From positions 398,001-462,000 of the forward strand of contig NZ_WTYX01000001.1 of assembly GCF_009827395.1 (NCBI RefSeq): a stretch of 64,000 nucleotides of DNA. The letters are read 5' to 3'. Below are positions 15,282-24,795 of the stretch, piece by piece. The notes below the pieces were generated by a model. That model saw only the letters and a program-made list of their open reading frames with translations. It did no database searches and was not told where the DNA came from. The stretch comes from Pontixanthobacter aquaemixtae. Lineage in GTDB: Bacteria; Pseudomonadota; Alphaproteobacteria; Sphingomonadales; Sphingomonadaceae. Positions within the stretch are counted from its first letter, which is position 1. Each line of letters opens with the position of its first letter. A program made the position numbers and the translations under genes.

Positions 15282-16865
15282 ATGAGCAAACCCAAAGTAC
15301 TTATTTCCGACAAGATGGACCCAAATGCCGCGCGTATATTCGAAGAGCGCGGCTGCGATGTCGATGTCATCACCGGCGAAACACCCGAGGAATTGATCGC
15401 GCGCATTGGTGACTATGATGGGCTAGCCATCCGGTCTTCGACCAAAGTGACCAAGGAAATCCTCGACGCGGCGACCAATTTGAAAGTCATCGGCCGCGCC
15501 GGCATTGGTGTTGACAATGTCGACATTCCCTATGCCAGCGGCAAAGGCGTGGTGGTGATGAACACGCCGTTCGGCAATTCGATCACCACGGCCGAGCATG
15601 CGATCGCGATGGTGATGGCGCTCGCGCGGCAAATCCCCCAGGCCAATGCACGCACACAGGCGGGTGAATGGCCCAAGAAAGACTTCATGGGCATCGAGCT
15701 CACCGGCAAGACGCTGGGCCTGATTGGCGCTGGCAATATCGGCTCGATCGTCGCCAGCCGCGCGCTTGGGCTGAAGATGAAAGTGATCGCTTTCGATCCC
15801 TTCCTGACCGAAGATCGCGCAGTGGAAATTGGCGTGGAGAAAGTCGATCTGGATGGCCTGCTGGCGCGGGCGGACTTTATCACGCTCCACACGCCGCTGA
15901 CCGACCAGACGCGCAATATTCTCAGCCGCGAAAACCTTGAAAAAACCAAGGCCGGCGTGCGGATCGTCAATTGCGCACGCGGTGGCTTGATTGACGAAAC
16001 CGCTCTCGCCGATCTGCTGGAAAGCGGCCATGTTGCTGGTGCCGCGCTCGACGTTTTCGAGACCGAGCCTGCGACCGAAAGCCCGCTATTCGGCAAGGAG
16101 AATTTCATTTGCACGCCGCATCTGGGTGCGTCGACCACCGAAGCGCAGGTCAATGTTGCGCTGCAAGTGGCCGAACAGCTTTCTGACTACCTCGTCAATG
16201 GCGGTGTGACCAACGCGCTCAACATGCCCAGCCTGAGCGCGGAAGAAGCGCCCAAGCTCAAACCCTATATGGCGCTGGCGGAAAATCTCGGCTCGCTGGT
16301 CGGGCAGCTTGCCCACGGCAATCTTACCAAGATCAGCATCGAGCGCGAAGGTCACGCTGCAGAGCTCAATGGCAAACCGATCACCGGCGCGGTTCTGGCG
16401 GGCTTCATGCGCCGATATTCGGATAGCGTGAACATGGTCAACGCACCTTATCTGGCCAAGGAACGCGGCATGGAAGTGCGCGAGATCCGCAACGAGAAAG
16501 AGGGCGTCTACCACACGCTGCTGCGCGTGACGGTGGAGACAGAGCAGGGCAATCGCTCTGTCGCCGGTACTTTGTTCGGCAGCGAGGCGCCCCGTTTGGT
16601 GAACATCTTCGGCATCGGGATCGAGGCCGATTTGCAGGGCAATATGCTGTATATCGTCAACGAAGACGCGCCCGGCTTTATTGGCCGGATTGGTTCGTTG
16701 CTGGGTGAAAACGGCATCAATATCGGTAACTTCAACCTTGGCCGGCGCGATGGCGGCGGTGAGGCTGTGTTGCTGCTGTCGGTGGACCAGCCGATACCGC
16801 AAGAGGTCGTCGATCAAGCTTGCGCGCTTGAAGGTGTGAAAGTGGTAACGCCTTTGGCATTCTGA
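15282..16865 (+). CDS. serA: D-3-phosphoglycerate dehydrogenase
   Basis: A 527-residue enzyme of the long (ACT plus intervening domain) type; it oxidises 3-phosphoglycerate with NAD+ as the first step of serine synthesis. Visible are the Rossmann motif LGLIGAGNIGSIVASRALGL, NCARGGLIDETAL with the catalytic region, HTPLTDQTRNIL, CTPHLGASTTEAQ with the active-site His, the allosteric substrate-binding domain (NLTKISIEREGHAAELNG) and a C-terminal ACT domain from LYIVNEDAPGFIGRIGSLLGE, which would bind serine as feedback inhibitor. Downstream of serC after a palindromic repeat. Confidence 0.96.
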   Translation: MSKPKVLISDKMDPNAARIFEERGCDVDVITGETPEELIARIGDYDGLAIRSSTKVTKEILDAATNLKVIGRAGIGVDNVDIPYASGKGVVVMNTPFGNSITTAEHAIAMVMALARQIPQANARTQAGEWPKKDFMGIELTGKTLGLIGAGNIGSIVASRALGLKMKVIAFDPFLTEDRAVEIGVEKVDLDGLLARADFITLHTPLTDQTRNILSRENLEKTKAGVRIVNCARGGLIDETALADLLESGHVAGAALDVFETEPATESPLFGKENFICTPHLGASTTEAQVNVALQVAEQLSDYLVNGGVTNALNMPSLSAEEAPKLKPYMALAENLGSLVGQLAHGNLTKISIEREGHAAELNGKPITGAVLAGFMRRYSDSVNMVNAPYLAKERGMEVREIRNEKEGVYHTLLRVTVETEQGNRSVAGTLFGSEAPRLVNIFGIGIEADLQGNMLYIVNEDAPGFIGRIGSLLGENGINIGNFNLGRRDGGGEAVLLLSVDQPIPQEVVDQACALEGVKVVTPLAF

Positions 16866-16873
16866 GACCGGGC

Positions 16874-16899
16874 GTCTTCCCAGCTTTCGCTGGGGGGAC
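16874..16899. repeat. Single degenerate arm of repeat family A before hisZ
   Basis: One arm resembling family A (CCCAGCTTTCGCTGGG core, 16879-16894) sits between the serA stop at 16865 and the hisZ start at 16921. It can form a stem of six GC-rich pairs. There is no second arm, so this is a solo or eroded copy. Confidence 0.7.
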
Positions 16900-16920
16900 G
16901 ACTTGGTTATGGGGCAGGTT

Positions 16921-18060
16921 ATGACCACAAACACAAACGATCTCCTGCCCGTCGGCCTGTCCGACCGTCTCCCGCGCGAAGCGGCGGCATTAACGCATGC
17001 AATGCGCGGTGCTCTGTCGGTGATGGACAGTCACGGTTATGATCGCGTGCGGCCTCCGTTGATCGAGTTTGAAACATCGATGGCGGAGCGGATGGCCAAA
17101 AGCGGAGACGGTGTTCAGCCACGCCGCATGTTCCGCTTTGTTGACCCGGTCAGCCTGCGCACAATGGCGCTGCGCAGCGATATGACGGTGCAGATCGGGC
17201 GCATTGCGGCAACTTCGATGGCAGCCGCGCCGCGCCCGTTGCGGCTCTGCTATGCGGGCGAGGTTGCGACAATAACTTCCGATCAGCTCGATCCCGCGCG
17301 GCAGCGGCTGCAATTGGGGGCCGAACTGATCGGCAGCGACAGCGTGGCGGCGGCGGGCGAAGTGGTCGCTTTGGCGATTGAATCGCTCGAAGCTGCGGGC
17401 GCCACAGGCATTTCGGTCGATTTCACGCTGCCCGATCTGGTTGATACGCTGGCCGAAAAGGCGTTGCCGCTTTCGGTTGATCAAATTGCTTCCGTGCGCC
17501 GCGAGCTCGACACCAAGGATGCGGGCGGCCTGAAACAGGCAGGCGGTGAGGCATATTTGCCGCTTCTCTACGCGACCGGTCCGTTTGAAGTGGCGATCGA
17601 ACGATTGGCCGCAATTGATGCCGGCGGTGCATTGGCCTCTCGCATAGAAGGATTGAGGACCATCGCTGCTCGCGTGTGTGACAAGGCGCGTGTGACGCTC
17701 GATCCAACCGAGCGGCACGGCTTCGAATATCAAAGCTGGTTCGGTTTCACGATCTATGCAGAGGGTGTTCGCGGCGCGATGGGGCGGGGCGGAACATATT
17801 CGATCAGCGGCGCGACTTCTGCGCAAGACGGGGCCGCAACCGGTTTCTCGCTATATATCGATCGACTGCTCGATACGCTGGACAAAAACAGCACCCGTAA
17901 AGCCGTGTTTCTGGCGCTGGAGCACGATGCAAAGGTCGCTGCGCAATTGCGAAGCGACGGGTGGCGAACTATTGCAGCGCTGAGTGAAAACGACGATCCG
18001 GAGCAGCTCGAGTGCACGCATATCCTCAGCGCAAACACGCCCGAGAAACTGCCTGGCTAG
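16921..18060 (+). CDS. hisZ: ATP phosphoribosyltransferase regulatory subunit
   Basis: A 379-residue paralogue of histidyl-tRNA synthetase that lacks the aminoacylation function and activates the short HisG enzyme in histidine synthesis. Motif-2-like MFRFVDPVSLRTMALRSDMT and LRLCYAGEVATI, plus RQRLQLGAELIGSDSV and a C-terminal GRGGTYSI, fit HisZ rather than HisS; the anticodon-binding domain is reduced. Start placed at ATG 16921 (MTTNTNDLLPVGLSD); a second ATG at 16909 would add four residues. Follows serA with a repeat arm between. HisZ-PurA adjacency is usual in sphingomonads; here an esterase and MFS gene on the other strand intervene. Its last four bases overlap the esterase gene end. Confidence 0.9.
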   Translation: MTTNTNDLLPVGLSDRLPREAAALTHAMRGALSVMDSHGYDRVRPPLIEFETSMAERMAKSGDGVQPRRMFRFVDPVSLRTMALRSDMTVQIGRIAATSMAAAPRPLRLCYAGEVATITSDQLDPARQRLQLGAELIGSDSVAAAGEVVALAIESLEAAGATGISVDFTLPDLVDTLAEKALPLSVDQIASVRRELDTKDAGGLKQAGGEAYLPLLYATGPFEVAIERLAAIDAGGALASRIEGLRTIAARVCDKARVTLDPTERHGFEYQSWFGFTIYAEGVRGAMGRGGTYSISGATSAQDGAATGFSLYIDRLLDTLDKNSTRKAVFLALEHDAKVAAQLRSDGWRTIAALSENDDPEQLECTHILSANTPEKLPG

Positions 18061-19073
18061 CGAAACAGCCCGGCCAGGAACGAATCGACCTTACCGGTCG
18101 CGATGTCACCATCGGCGCCGAGATTGCGGTTGAGCTTGCTGTGAGAGGTGTTGCTGACAGCGACCACTTCCACATCGGCTCCGGCCTCGCGCAATTTTTC
18201 ACCGAGCGCATTCGACTGCTTGGCGGAATCGGCGCGGTTCGCGACATGCAAGATTATCCAATTGGGCGCATCATCACCGCCGGTATGGGTAATAGGTGAA
18301 AGTGCCGCTTGCCTGGCGGGGTCGGTTCCGAACGCGTCCTTGTAAAGCTTCGAAACCAAGTGGATTTTTCCGCTCATCCGCGCGGGGACGTCGTATCCGG
18401 CACCATCTAGCAGAACCACTGCGCTGATGGCGTCCATATCGCTGCCGGCGTAGGAAGGATCGGTGGCGACAAGCGCAGCCAGATGCGCGCCAGCGCTGTG
18501 TCCCATTAAAACAATTCTGTCACGGTCGAAGCCAAGTTCATCGGCCTCGCTTCGCAATTTTGCGATTGCTGCGGCGACATCGCGTGCCTGATCTTCGACC
18601 GGGGCATCGGGCAACACGCGATACCCCGCAGAAGCGAAAGCGTATCCTTGGCCGGTGAAATATTCCGCTTTGGCATGGGTCGATCTGGTCCGGTCGCCCA
18701 TCGCCCAGCCGCCGCCATGGACAAACAGGATCAGCGGTGGCGATCCAGCGCCTCCTTCTGCCCGGTGGAAATCAACCGCCTGCCTCAAATGGTCGCCATA
18801 GGTGATCACGTCGAACTTCTGCGGCGGCAGTTTTGTCGACTGCCCGCTTCGATCCGATCTGCGCTGCTTCATACGTTCGCGCAATTCGCTAGAGCAGGTC
18901 TCGCTCAGCTCGCTATGGTTCTCGCGCAGGCACGCCCGAATATTGCCGCGATCGCCCCCGCATAATGCGCGAATTTCTTGGCGGCATTCGGCCTGTAGGC
19001 GCTGCTGCGCAGGGGCGGCAGTGGCGCCCACCATCGCCGTGACAATACAGGTTGTGATCAAAGCCGAACGCAT
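18057..19073 (-). CDS. Secreted alpha/beta hydrolase (carboxylesterase) with Cys-rich N-terminal module
   Basis: A 338-residue exported protein: signal peptide about 1-22 (TTCIVTAMVGATAAPAQ), then a ~45-residue segment with four regularly placed cysteines (ECRQEIRALC ... ACLRENHSELSETCSSEL) resembling the Cys-rich GLG1-type repeat, then an esterase/lipase domain. The oxyanion motif FVHGGGWAMGD, the nucleophile elbow MGHSAGAHLA and a C-terminal Ser-His (NTSHSKLNRN) mark an HSL/BD-FAE-like hydrolase. Substrate unknown; small acyl esters are likely. It overlaps hisZ tail to tail by four bases. With the MFS gene upstream it may form a uptake/hydrolysis pair (inference), although 85 bases separate them. 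Confidence 0.83.
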   Translation of the reverse strand: MRSALITTCIVTAMVGATAAPAQQRLQAECRQEIRALCGGDRGNIRACLRENHSELSETCSSELRERMKQRRSDRSGQSTKLPPQKFDVITYGDHLRQAVDFHRAEGGAGSPPLILFVHGGGWAMGDRTRSTHAKAEYFTGQGYAFASAGYRVLPDAPVEDQARDVAAAIAKLRSEADELGFDRDRIVLMGHSAGAHLAALVATDPSYAGSDMDAISAVVLLDGAGYDVPARMSGKIHLVSKLYKDAFGTDPARQAALSPITHTGGDDAPNWIILHVANRADSAKQSNALGEKLREAGADVEVVAVSNTSHSKLNRNLGADGDIATGKVDSFLAGLFR

Positions 19074-19158
19074 GGCGATCTCCTATTCTGGCATGCGCGC
19101 GAAGCTGGCTTTCTTCGGCGGGCGAGTCCAGTCGCGCATTGTCACAAAATGTCGCGGC

Positions 19159-20625
19159 TTACTCGCGCCCCATGTCGCGCTGGATCGTGCGGCTGGCCAT
19201 GAAGAAATGGAACACCGCCCAGATATACATGCATTTGAAGATGACCATCGACCATTGCAGCCCGTCGGCATTGGCGGTGTCGCAAGCTGACCGGGCTGCC
19301 GCTGTCAAATCGCTGGCCTTGCAGGCTTCTAGGCTCAGCGATGGATCAATACCGGACAAGAATGAGGCGTTCAGTATCGATGAAAGCCCGCCAATCAGCG
19401 GAGGCCCAAGGCCGTAACCCAGCAAATTGACGATGAACAACGTCACCGCAACGGCGGTCGCGCGCATGCGGCTGTCAACGACACCGCTGGGCACGGCATA
19501 AAGCGGGCAAAGATAGGTGTAGAGCAGCATTTGCCCCACCATCAGCAGCGGCACTGCGACCCAAAGCGACTCAACCAGATAGCCCGTGACATGAAGCGGT
19601 ATCACGCCGGCCACCGCAAACATCGGGATATAGGCCAGTGCTTTTGGAAATCGCTCTGCATATTTGTCGGCCAGATAACCTGACATATAGGTCCCGATAG
19701 AGGCCATCACGGCCAACACCATGGCGATCTTTACCGATGCGTCGAAGATCGACATTTCATGCGTGCGGATCAGGAATGAAACCATGAACTGGCCGACACC
19801 GTAATTGACGAATGACGCAATGGTAACGCCCATGGTGACATGCCAATAGGCGGGCTTGGTCGCGAGAATTTTGAGAACTTCCTTGAACCCCACATGCTCC
19901 TTGTCTTGCATATGAGCGGGATCGGTATAGCCGCGCGGCGGCTCTTTGATGGTCATTTTGACCAGGAGAGCGACCAGCACACCAGGCAGGCCGACCACAA
20001 TGAAGGCGATGCGCCAAGCCTCGATATTTTGCCAGTCGAGCGCGTTAGCCGCCCAAGTCCAGCCCCAATTGCTGAACATGGCGGCCACGTTTGCTCCATC
20101 GAGACTGCCAACGACATATCCGCCAAAAACATACGCGGCCATTCCCCCCAGCGGGATGCCTAGCGCATAGACAGAGACAGCCGTCGAACGTTCTGCGGGG
20201 ACAAAATAGTCGGCAATGATCGAATTGGCCGGCGGCGAACAGCCTGCCTCACCGATGCTCACCCCGATGCGGAATATGAACAGCGCGATGAAACTCATCG
20301 CGAAGCCGCAGAAAACCGTCATCAGGCTCCACAATGCTATCGAAAGCGCGATGATCCAGACGCGGTGCTTCTTCTCTGCAAGCCGGGCGATGGGAATGCC
20401 GACAAAGGTATACAGGATTGCGAATGCCGGGCCGCCCAGCAGCCCCATCTGCCAATCCTCGACACCAAACGTCTCTTTGATCGGCTCTGTCAGAATATTG
20501 ATGATCGTGCGGTCGATGAAATTGAAAATATAGACCGTCAGCAACACGCCGAGGACATATTTGCGGTAATTCTTTGTCCCGAAACCCGCTTCCGGCGAAC
20601 TGCCATTCGCAATTGCATTGGCCAA
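19159..20625 (-). CDS. Major facilitator superfamily transporter (spinster-like)
   Basis: A 488-residue MFS permease with twelve predicted helices. Landmarks: YVLGVLLTVYIFNFIDRTII in helix 1, the loop-2/3 motif GIPIARLAEKKHRVW, GVSIGEAGCSPPANSIIADYF (helix 4-5, typical of spinster-like carriers) and the central loop KEPPRGYTDPAHMQDKEH. Family members move lipids, steroids or organic anions; the substrate here is unknown. The best start is TTG at 20625, seven bases after GGGAG; no ATG precedes the first helix. The protein lacks a signal peptide. Lies upstream of a secreted esterase on the same strand and divergent from purA. Confidence 0.86.
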   Translation of the reverse strand: MANAIANGSSPEAGFGTKNYRKYVLGVLLTVYIFNFIDRTIINILTEPIKETFGVEDWQMGLLGGPAFAILYTFVGIPIARLAEKKHRVWIIALSIALWSLMTVFCGFAMSFIALFIFRIGVSIGEAGCSPPANSIIADYFVPAERSTAVSVYALGIPLGGMAAYVFGGYVVGSLDGANVAAMFSNWGWTWAANALDWQNIEAWRIAFIVVGLPGVLVALLVKMTIKEPPRGYTDPAHMQDKEHVGFKEVLKILATKPAYWHVTMGVTIASFVNYGVGQFMVSFLIRTHEMSIFDASVKIAMVLAVMASIGTYMSGYLADKYAERFPKALAYIPMFAVAGVIPLHVTGYLVESLWVAVPLLMVGQMLLYTYLCPLYAVPSGVVDSRMRATAVAVTLFIVNLLGYGLGPPLIGGLSSILNASFLSGIDPSLSLEACKASDLTAAARSACDTANADGLQWSMVIFKCMYIWAVFHFFMASRTIQRDMGRE

Positions 20626-20838
20626 ATCTCAACTCCCAAAATTCCTGTGACCTGTCTTGCGCAGGCTGATGCGGTGCACGTTACGCGGTTTTCGGGTTTT
20701 GTATATCTGCTTGTCACAGGGGGATCGGCAAAGGCGACCAATCCGGGGGCCAAGGGCCTTGCAATGCTTGACTCGACTCCCGCCTTCTCTCTAACGCTCC
20801 ACACGCATTCCGGGCCCGCGGCCCGTTCATTCCATCCT

Positions 20839-22186
<1,348 letters not shown>

Positions 22187-22187
<1 letters not shown>

Positions 22188-22696
22188 TGATACGGTTTGG
22201 CCGCCTTGCCCTGTTTCCGCTTCTTCTGGCAGCCGCAGCCTGTCAGCCCAAGCCCCAGCCTGTTGCCGTCGTTCCGACCGAGATTGATTTTCTGCTGGTC
22301 GACAAGTCCGACCGGACGCTTGCCGCCTATCTCGATGGCAAGCTGATCAAGACCTATGAGAATATCGGATTTGGCGATGCGCCAGCCGGTCACAAGCAAT
22401 TCGAAGGCGACGAGCGGACACCGGAAGGGCGCTACACAATTGATGCGCGCAACCCCAACAGCGCCTATCATCTCAGTCTTCGGATATCCTATCCGAACGC
22501 GGAAGATCGAGCCTTCGCAGAGAGTTTGGGGCGCTCACCCGGCGGTGATATTTTCATCCATGGGCAGCCCAACAGCCTGCCCGTCGGGCGTATTCCTGGC
22601 GATTGGACAGACGGATGTATCGCCGTGTCCAATGCCGAGATTGAAGAGCTGTGGAATGCGGTTCCCAACGGCACGCCGATAGAAATCAGGCCTTAG
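22187..22696 (+). CDS. L,D-transpeptidase (YkuD-type) lipoprotein
   Basis: A 169-residue protein. The N-terminus MIRFGRLALFPLLLAAAAC is a lipoprotein signal with Cys19 as the lipidation site. The YkuD/ErfK domain follows: FLLVDKSDRTLAAYLDG, TPEGRYTID, DIFIHGQPN and the catalytic loop DWTDGCIAVSNAEIEELW with the nucleophilic Cys. The usual SHGC is DGC here, as in the shorter YafK-like group. These enzymes form or edit 3-3 crosslinks or attach proteins to peptidoglycan; YafK members can cleave such links. Start ATG overlaps the purA stop by one base. Convergent with, and overlapping by 11 bases, the DUF6768 gene. Confidence 0.85.
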
Positions 22697-23075
22697 GTCC
22701 GGTATTGGCCTGACTTTCGTCCAGCATCGCAACCTGAAGCTGAAGCCGTTTCACTTCGCGCAATACGGCCAGCAGGTTCATCCGCGCGAACATCCACTCC
22801 TTCAAAAAGCCCTGCATGATCAGAAGTGCCAGGCAGATCAGGCCCCAGCCAAGCATCGCATCCCCGTCTGCGGTCATTGCGCGGTAGAAGCTGAAAGCAA
22901 GCCCGATGCCCACCGCGATGGCGATGGCAAAGCTGAATTTGGCCCAACCGCCGAGCGGTCCGGAAAAGCTGTCGCCGATTTGCCGGAACATGCCGCGGTC
23001 GGCTTCAAGGGAAGCAAGAAATTCCTTGTCATCGGCATCGAGCGCGCCGCGAATTTGGTCATCGATAGTGGTCAT
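22686..23075 (-). CDS. DUF6768 small membrane protein linked to ECF sigma factor
   Basis: A 129-residue protein with an N-terminal acidic cytoplasmic region (MTTIDDQIRGALDADDKEFL), two hydrophobic helices (about 46-66 FSFAIAIAVGIGLAFSFYRA and 74-93 MLGWGLICLALLIMQGFLKE), and a C-terminal coiled-coil-prone segment (NLLAVLREVKRLQLQVAML). This pattern fits DUF6768. Its ATG overlaps the sigma factor stop by four bases, so it is the partner of that ECF factor. It has no zinc-binding anti-sigma motif (HxxxCxxC). An anti-sigma role is possible but only inferred from position. Confidence 0.75.
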   Translation of the reverse strand: MTTIDDQIRGALDADDKEFLASLEADRGMFRQIGDSFSGPLGGWAKFSFAIAIAVGIGLAFSFYRAMTADGDAMLGWGLICLALLIMQGFLKEWMFARMNLLAVLREVKRLQLQVAMLDESQANTGPKA

Positions 23076-23653
23076 TGGTCATCTCCTGGTGGTGGATCGC
23101 TCAGCGCCGTTTTCAATTGCCGGCGAGCGTGGAACAGGCGCGATTTGGCGGTGCCAAGCGGCACCTCTTGCGCCTCGGAAATTTCGGCAAGGGTCAGCCC
23201 CTCGACGAAGAATAGATGCGCGGCGAAACGTTGATCGGCTGGCAAGGCGTTGAAAGCGACGCGGATCGCGACACCATCAAGCGGCTTCGTGACTTCACTC
23301 GAGTCGCCGTCGGCAAGTTCGATTTGCACCGAACGCCGATTGGTCGCCTTGCGGATCATATCGGCGCATCGCCTGCGCAAAATGCCGTATGCCCACGCGG
23401 CAAAGCGCGCCGGATCCTTGAGGCCGTGGATCCCCTTCAGAATGGAAATCCACGCCTCTTGCACCGCGGCATTGGCATCTTGCCCGCTCCCCAAATAGCG
23501 GGAGGCGGTCCGGATCAGCCTTGGCTGCCAGCGCGCGGCAAGCCGGTCCATCGCGCGGCGGTCACCCGCCCAGATCATCGTGACGAGCAACTCGTCATAG
23601 ATGCGCTCCGCGGCACCTGCCGGCGGTTTGGATATGGGGCTTCGCTGCGTCAT
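23072..23653 (-). CDS. ECF-type RNA polymerase sigma factor
   Basis: A 193-residue sigma-70 family factor. Region 2 runs through AGDRRAMDRLAARWQPRLIR to FAAWAYGILRRRCADMIRK, with DANAAVQEAWISILKGI as the -10 recognition/core-binding helix; region 4 follows (ALPADQRFAAHLFFVEGLTLAEISEAQEVPLGTAKSRLFHARRQL) with the helix-turn-helix. The N-terminal 15 residues are unstructured. It lies upstream of and overlaps a DUF6768 membrane protein. No autoregulatory ECF promoter was identified in the 129 bp shared with the divergent regulator gene. Confidence 0.88.
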   Translation of the reverse strand: MTQRSPISKPPAGAAERIYDELLVTMIWAGDRRAMDRLAARWQPRLIRTASRYLGSGQDANAAVQEAWISILKGIHGLKDPARFAAWAYGILRRRCADMIRKATNRRSVQIELADGDSSEVTKPLDGVAIRVAFNALPADQRFAAHLFFVEGLTLAEISEAQEVPLGTAKSRLFHARRQLKTALSDPPPGDDQ

Positions 23654-23728
23654 TTGGTCCTATAGTCGCGGCAAGTGGCCGAAAGGTTCAATCACTACTG
23701 TCGCTTTCGCAAATATTCTCAACTATTC

Positions 23729-23756
23729 TTGACATGAACCCTATTTGTTCTAGCTT
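23729..23756 (+). promoter_or_regulatory. Promoter with internal dyad upstream of receiver-like/MarR regulator
   Basis: TTGACA (23729-23734) and TAGCTT (23751-23756), 16 bp apart, form a good sigma-70-type promoter. The spacer holds the dyad GAAC-N7-GTTC (23736-23750), which would be well placed for autorepression by the downstream winged-helix protein (inference). It is not the direct repeat GTTC-N7-GTTC of alphaproteobacterial LexA. Confidence 0.5.
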
Positions 23757-23782
23757 TGTACCGATCATTCGGGAGTCGGAAC

Positions 23783-24784
23783 ATGACGCAGGCAGATTTT
23801 CAATACCAACCGACAGGCGTGGTTGATGGCGCTGCCAATGACGCGGCCGGTCTGCCTTTGGTGGTGTCGATCTTTGCTGATCGCGCGCATATTCGCGACA
23901 CGATTCGCGATGATGCGCTGGCCACAGGATTCCGTATGGGGCAAATTGGCACAGTGGCGGATCTGCTCGAAGGCAATGCCCAGCCGTTGGGAGAGGTTGT
24001 TATGCTCGACTGTCCGGTGGTCGATGGCGGCAAACTCGCAGCGATTGCGCGCCTTGACGAAAGAGCAGCCAATAGCGGGGCGCATCTGATCGTGTCGACT
24101 TCGGTCGATGTTTTGGACGATGTCTTCGGGTGCCTTGATCGATCAAACCCGCAGCTGATGGTCGATCCGGGTAGGGCAGAACGCGTAATTGCCCTTGGCC
24201 GAATATTATCCAAAATGCCCAATATGCGGCTGCGCGAACTTACCAATGATGACCGGCTGACATTGATCCGGCTGACCGAGCAGGTCGGGCAACTCGCGGA
24301 ACGGCTAGAGAGAATGGGCGCGCGGGGCAAAGCGGCGGATGGCGGCGCCTTTCGCTTTGAATCGCCGAAGCCCGGCTTCAACAGGGAAGTGAGTGACGAG
24401 GGTTCCAAGCGATTGGTCCGCGCTGCGCGCCCCCCGCTGCCCGACCCGCGGTTGGTGCGCCGGATCATCCGCCAGCGCCAATTGCGCGCACGGTTTTTTG
24501 ACGGCGAACTGTTTGCGGATCCCGCTTGGGATATTCTCCTCGACCTAACTGCGGCAAGGGTAGAGCACACGCGCGTCTCGGTGACATCGCTATGTATCGC
24601 ATCGGGCGTGCCGCCGACCACCGCTTTGCGATGGATCAGCCAGATGGTCGAGGCAGGGTTGCTCGTTCGGGTTGAGGATGAAACCGACAAACGCCGTGCA
24701 TTCATTGCGCTGAGTGACACGGCTGCGGACGGGATGGCGCGTTACTTTGCCGAACTTGGCAAAGATGCCGTGCGAACGGTCTGA
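23783..24784 (+). CDS. Regulator with degenerate receiver-like N-domain and MarR-like winged helix
   Basis: A 333-residue protein. Residues ~25-155 alternate strand/helix like a response-regulator receiver (LPLVVSIFADRAHIRDTIRD, EVVMLDCPVVDGGKLAAI, HLIVSTSVDVLDDVF), keeping an Asp in VMLDC and a Ser/Thr in LIVSTS but lacking a clear acidic pair and the conserved Lys. A basic linker with a coiled-coil-like segment (LIRLTEQVGQLAERLERMGA) follows, then a C-terminal MarR-type winged helix (VTSLCIASGVPPTTALRWISQMVEAGLLVR ... RRAFIALSD). Start ATG 23783 is favoured; an upstream in-frame TTG at 23756 lies in the promoter. Divergent from the ECF sigma gene. Regulon unknown. Confidence 0.72.
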   Translation: MTQADFQYQPTGVVDGAANDAAGLPLVVSIFADRAHIRDTIRDDALATGFRMGQIGTVADLLEGNAQPLGEVVMLDCPVVDGGKLAAIARLDERAANSGAHLIVSTSVDVLDDVFGCLDRSNPQLMVDPGRAERVIALGRILSKMPNMRLRELTNDDRLTLIRLTEQVGQLAERLERMGARGKAADGGAFRFESPKPGFNREVSDEGSKRLVRAARPPLPDPRLVRRIIRQRQLRARFFDGELFADPAWDILLDLTAARVEHTRVSVTSLCIASGVPPTTALRWISQMVEAGLLVRVEDETDKRRAFIALSDTAADGMARYFAELGKDAVRTV

Positions 24785-24795
24785 CAGGCCGATTG

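Noticed and set aside
23736-23750. LexA box upstream of the receiver-like regulator
   Set aside because: The element is the inverted GAAC-N7-GTTC; alphaproteobacterial LexA binds the direct repeat GTTC-N7-GTTC.
23800-24720. 306-codon minus-strand frame opposite the receiver-like/MarR regulator
   Set aside because: Ser/Arg-rich shadow without motif or ribosome site; the plus-strand gene has promoter and winged-helix domain.
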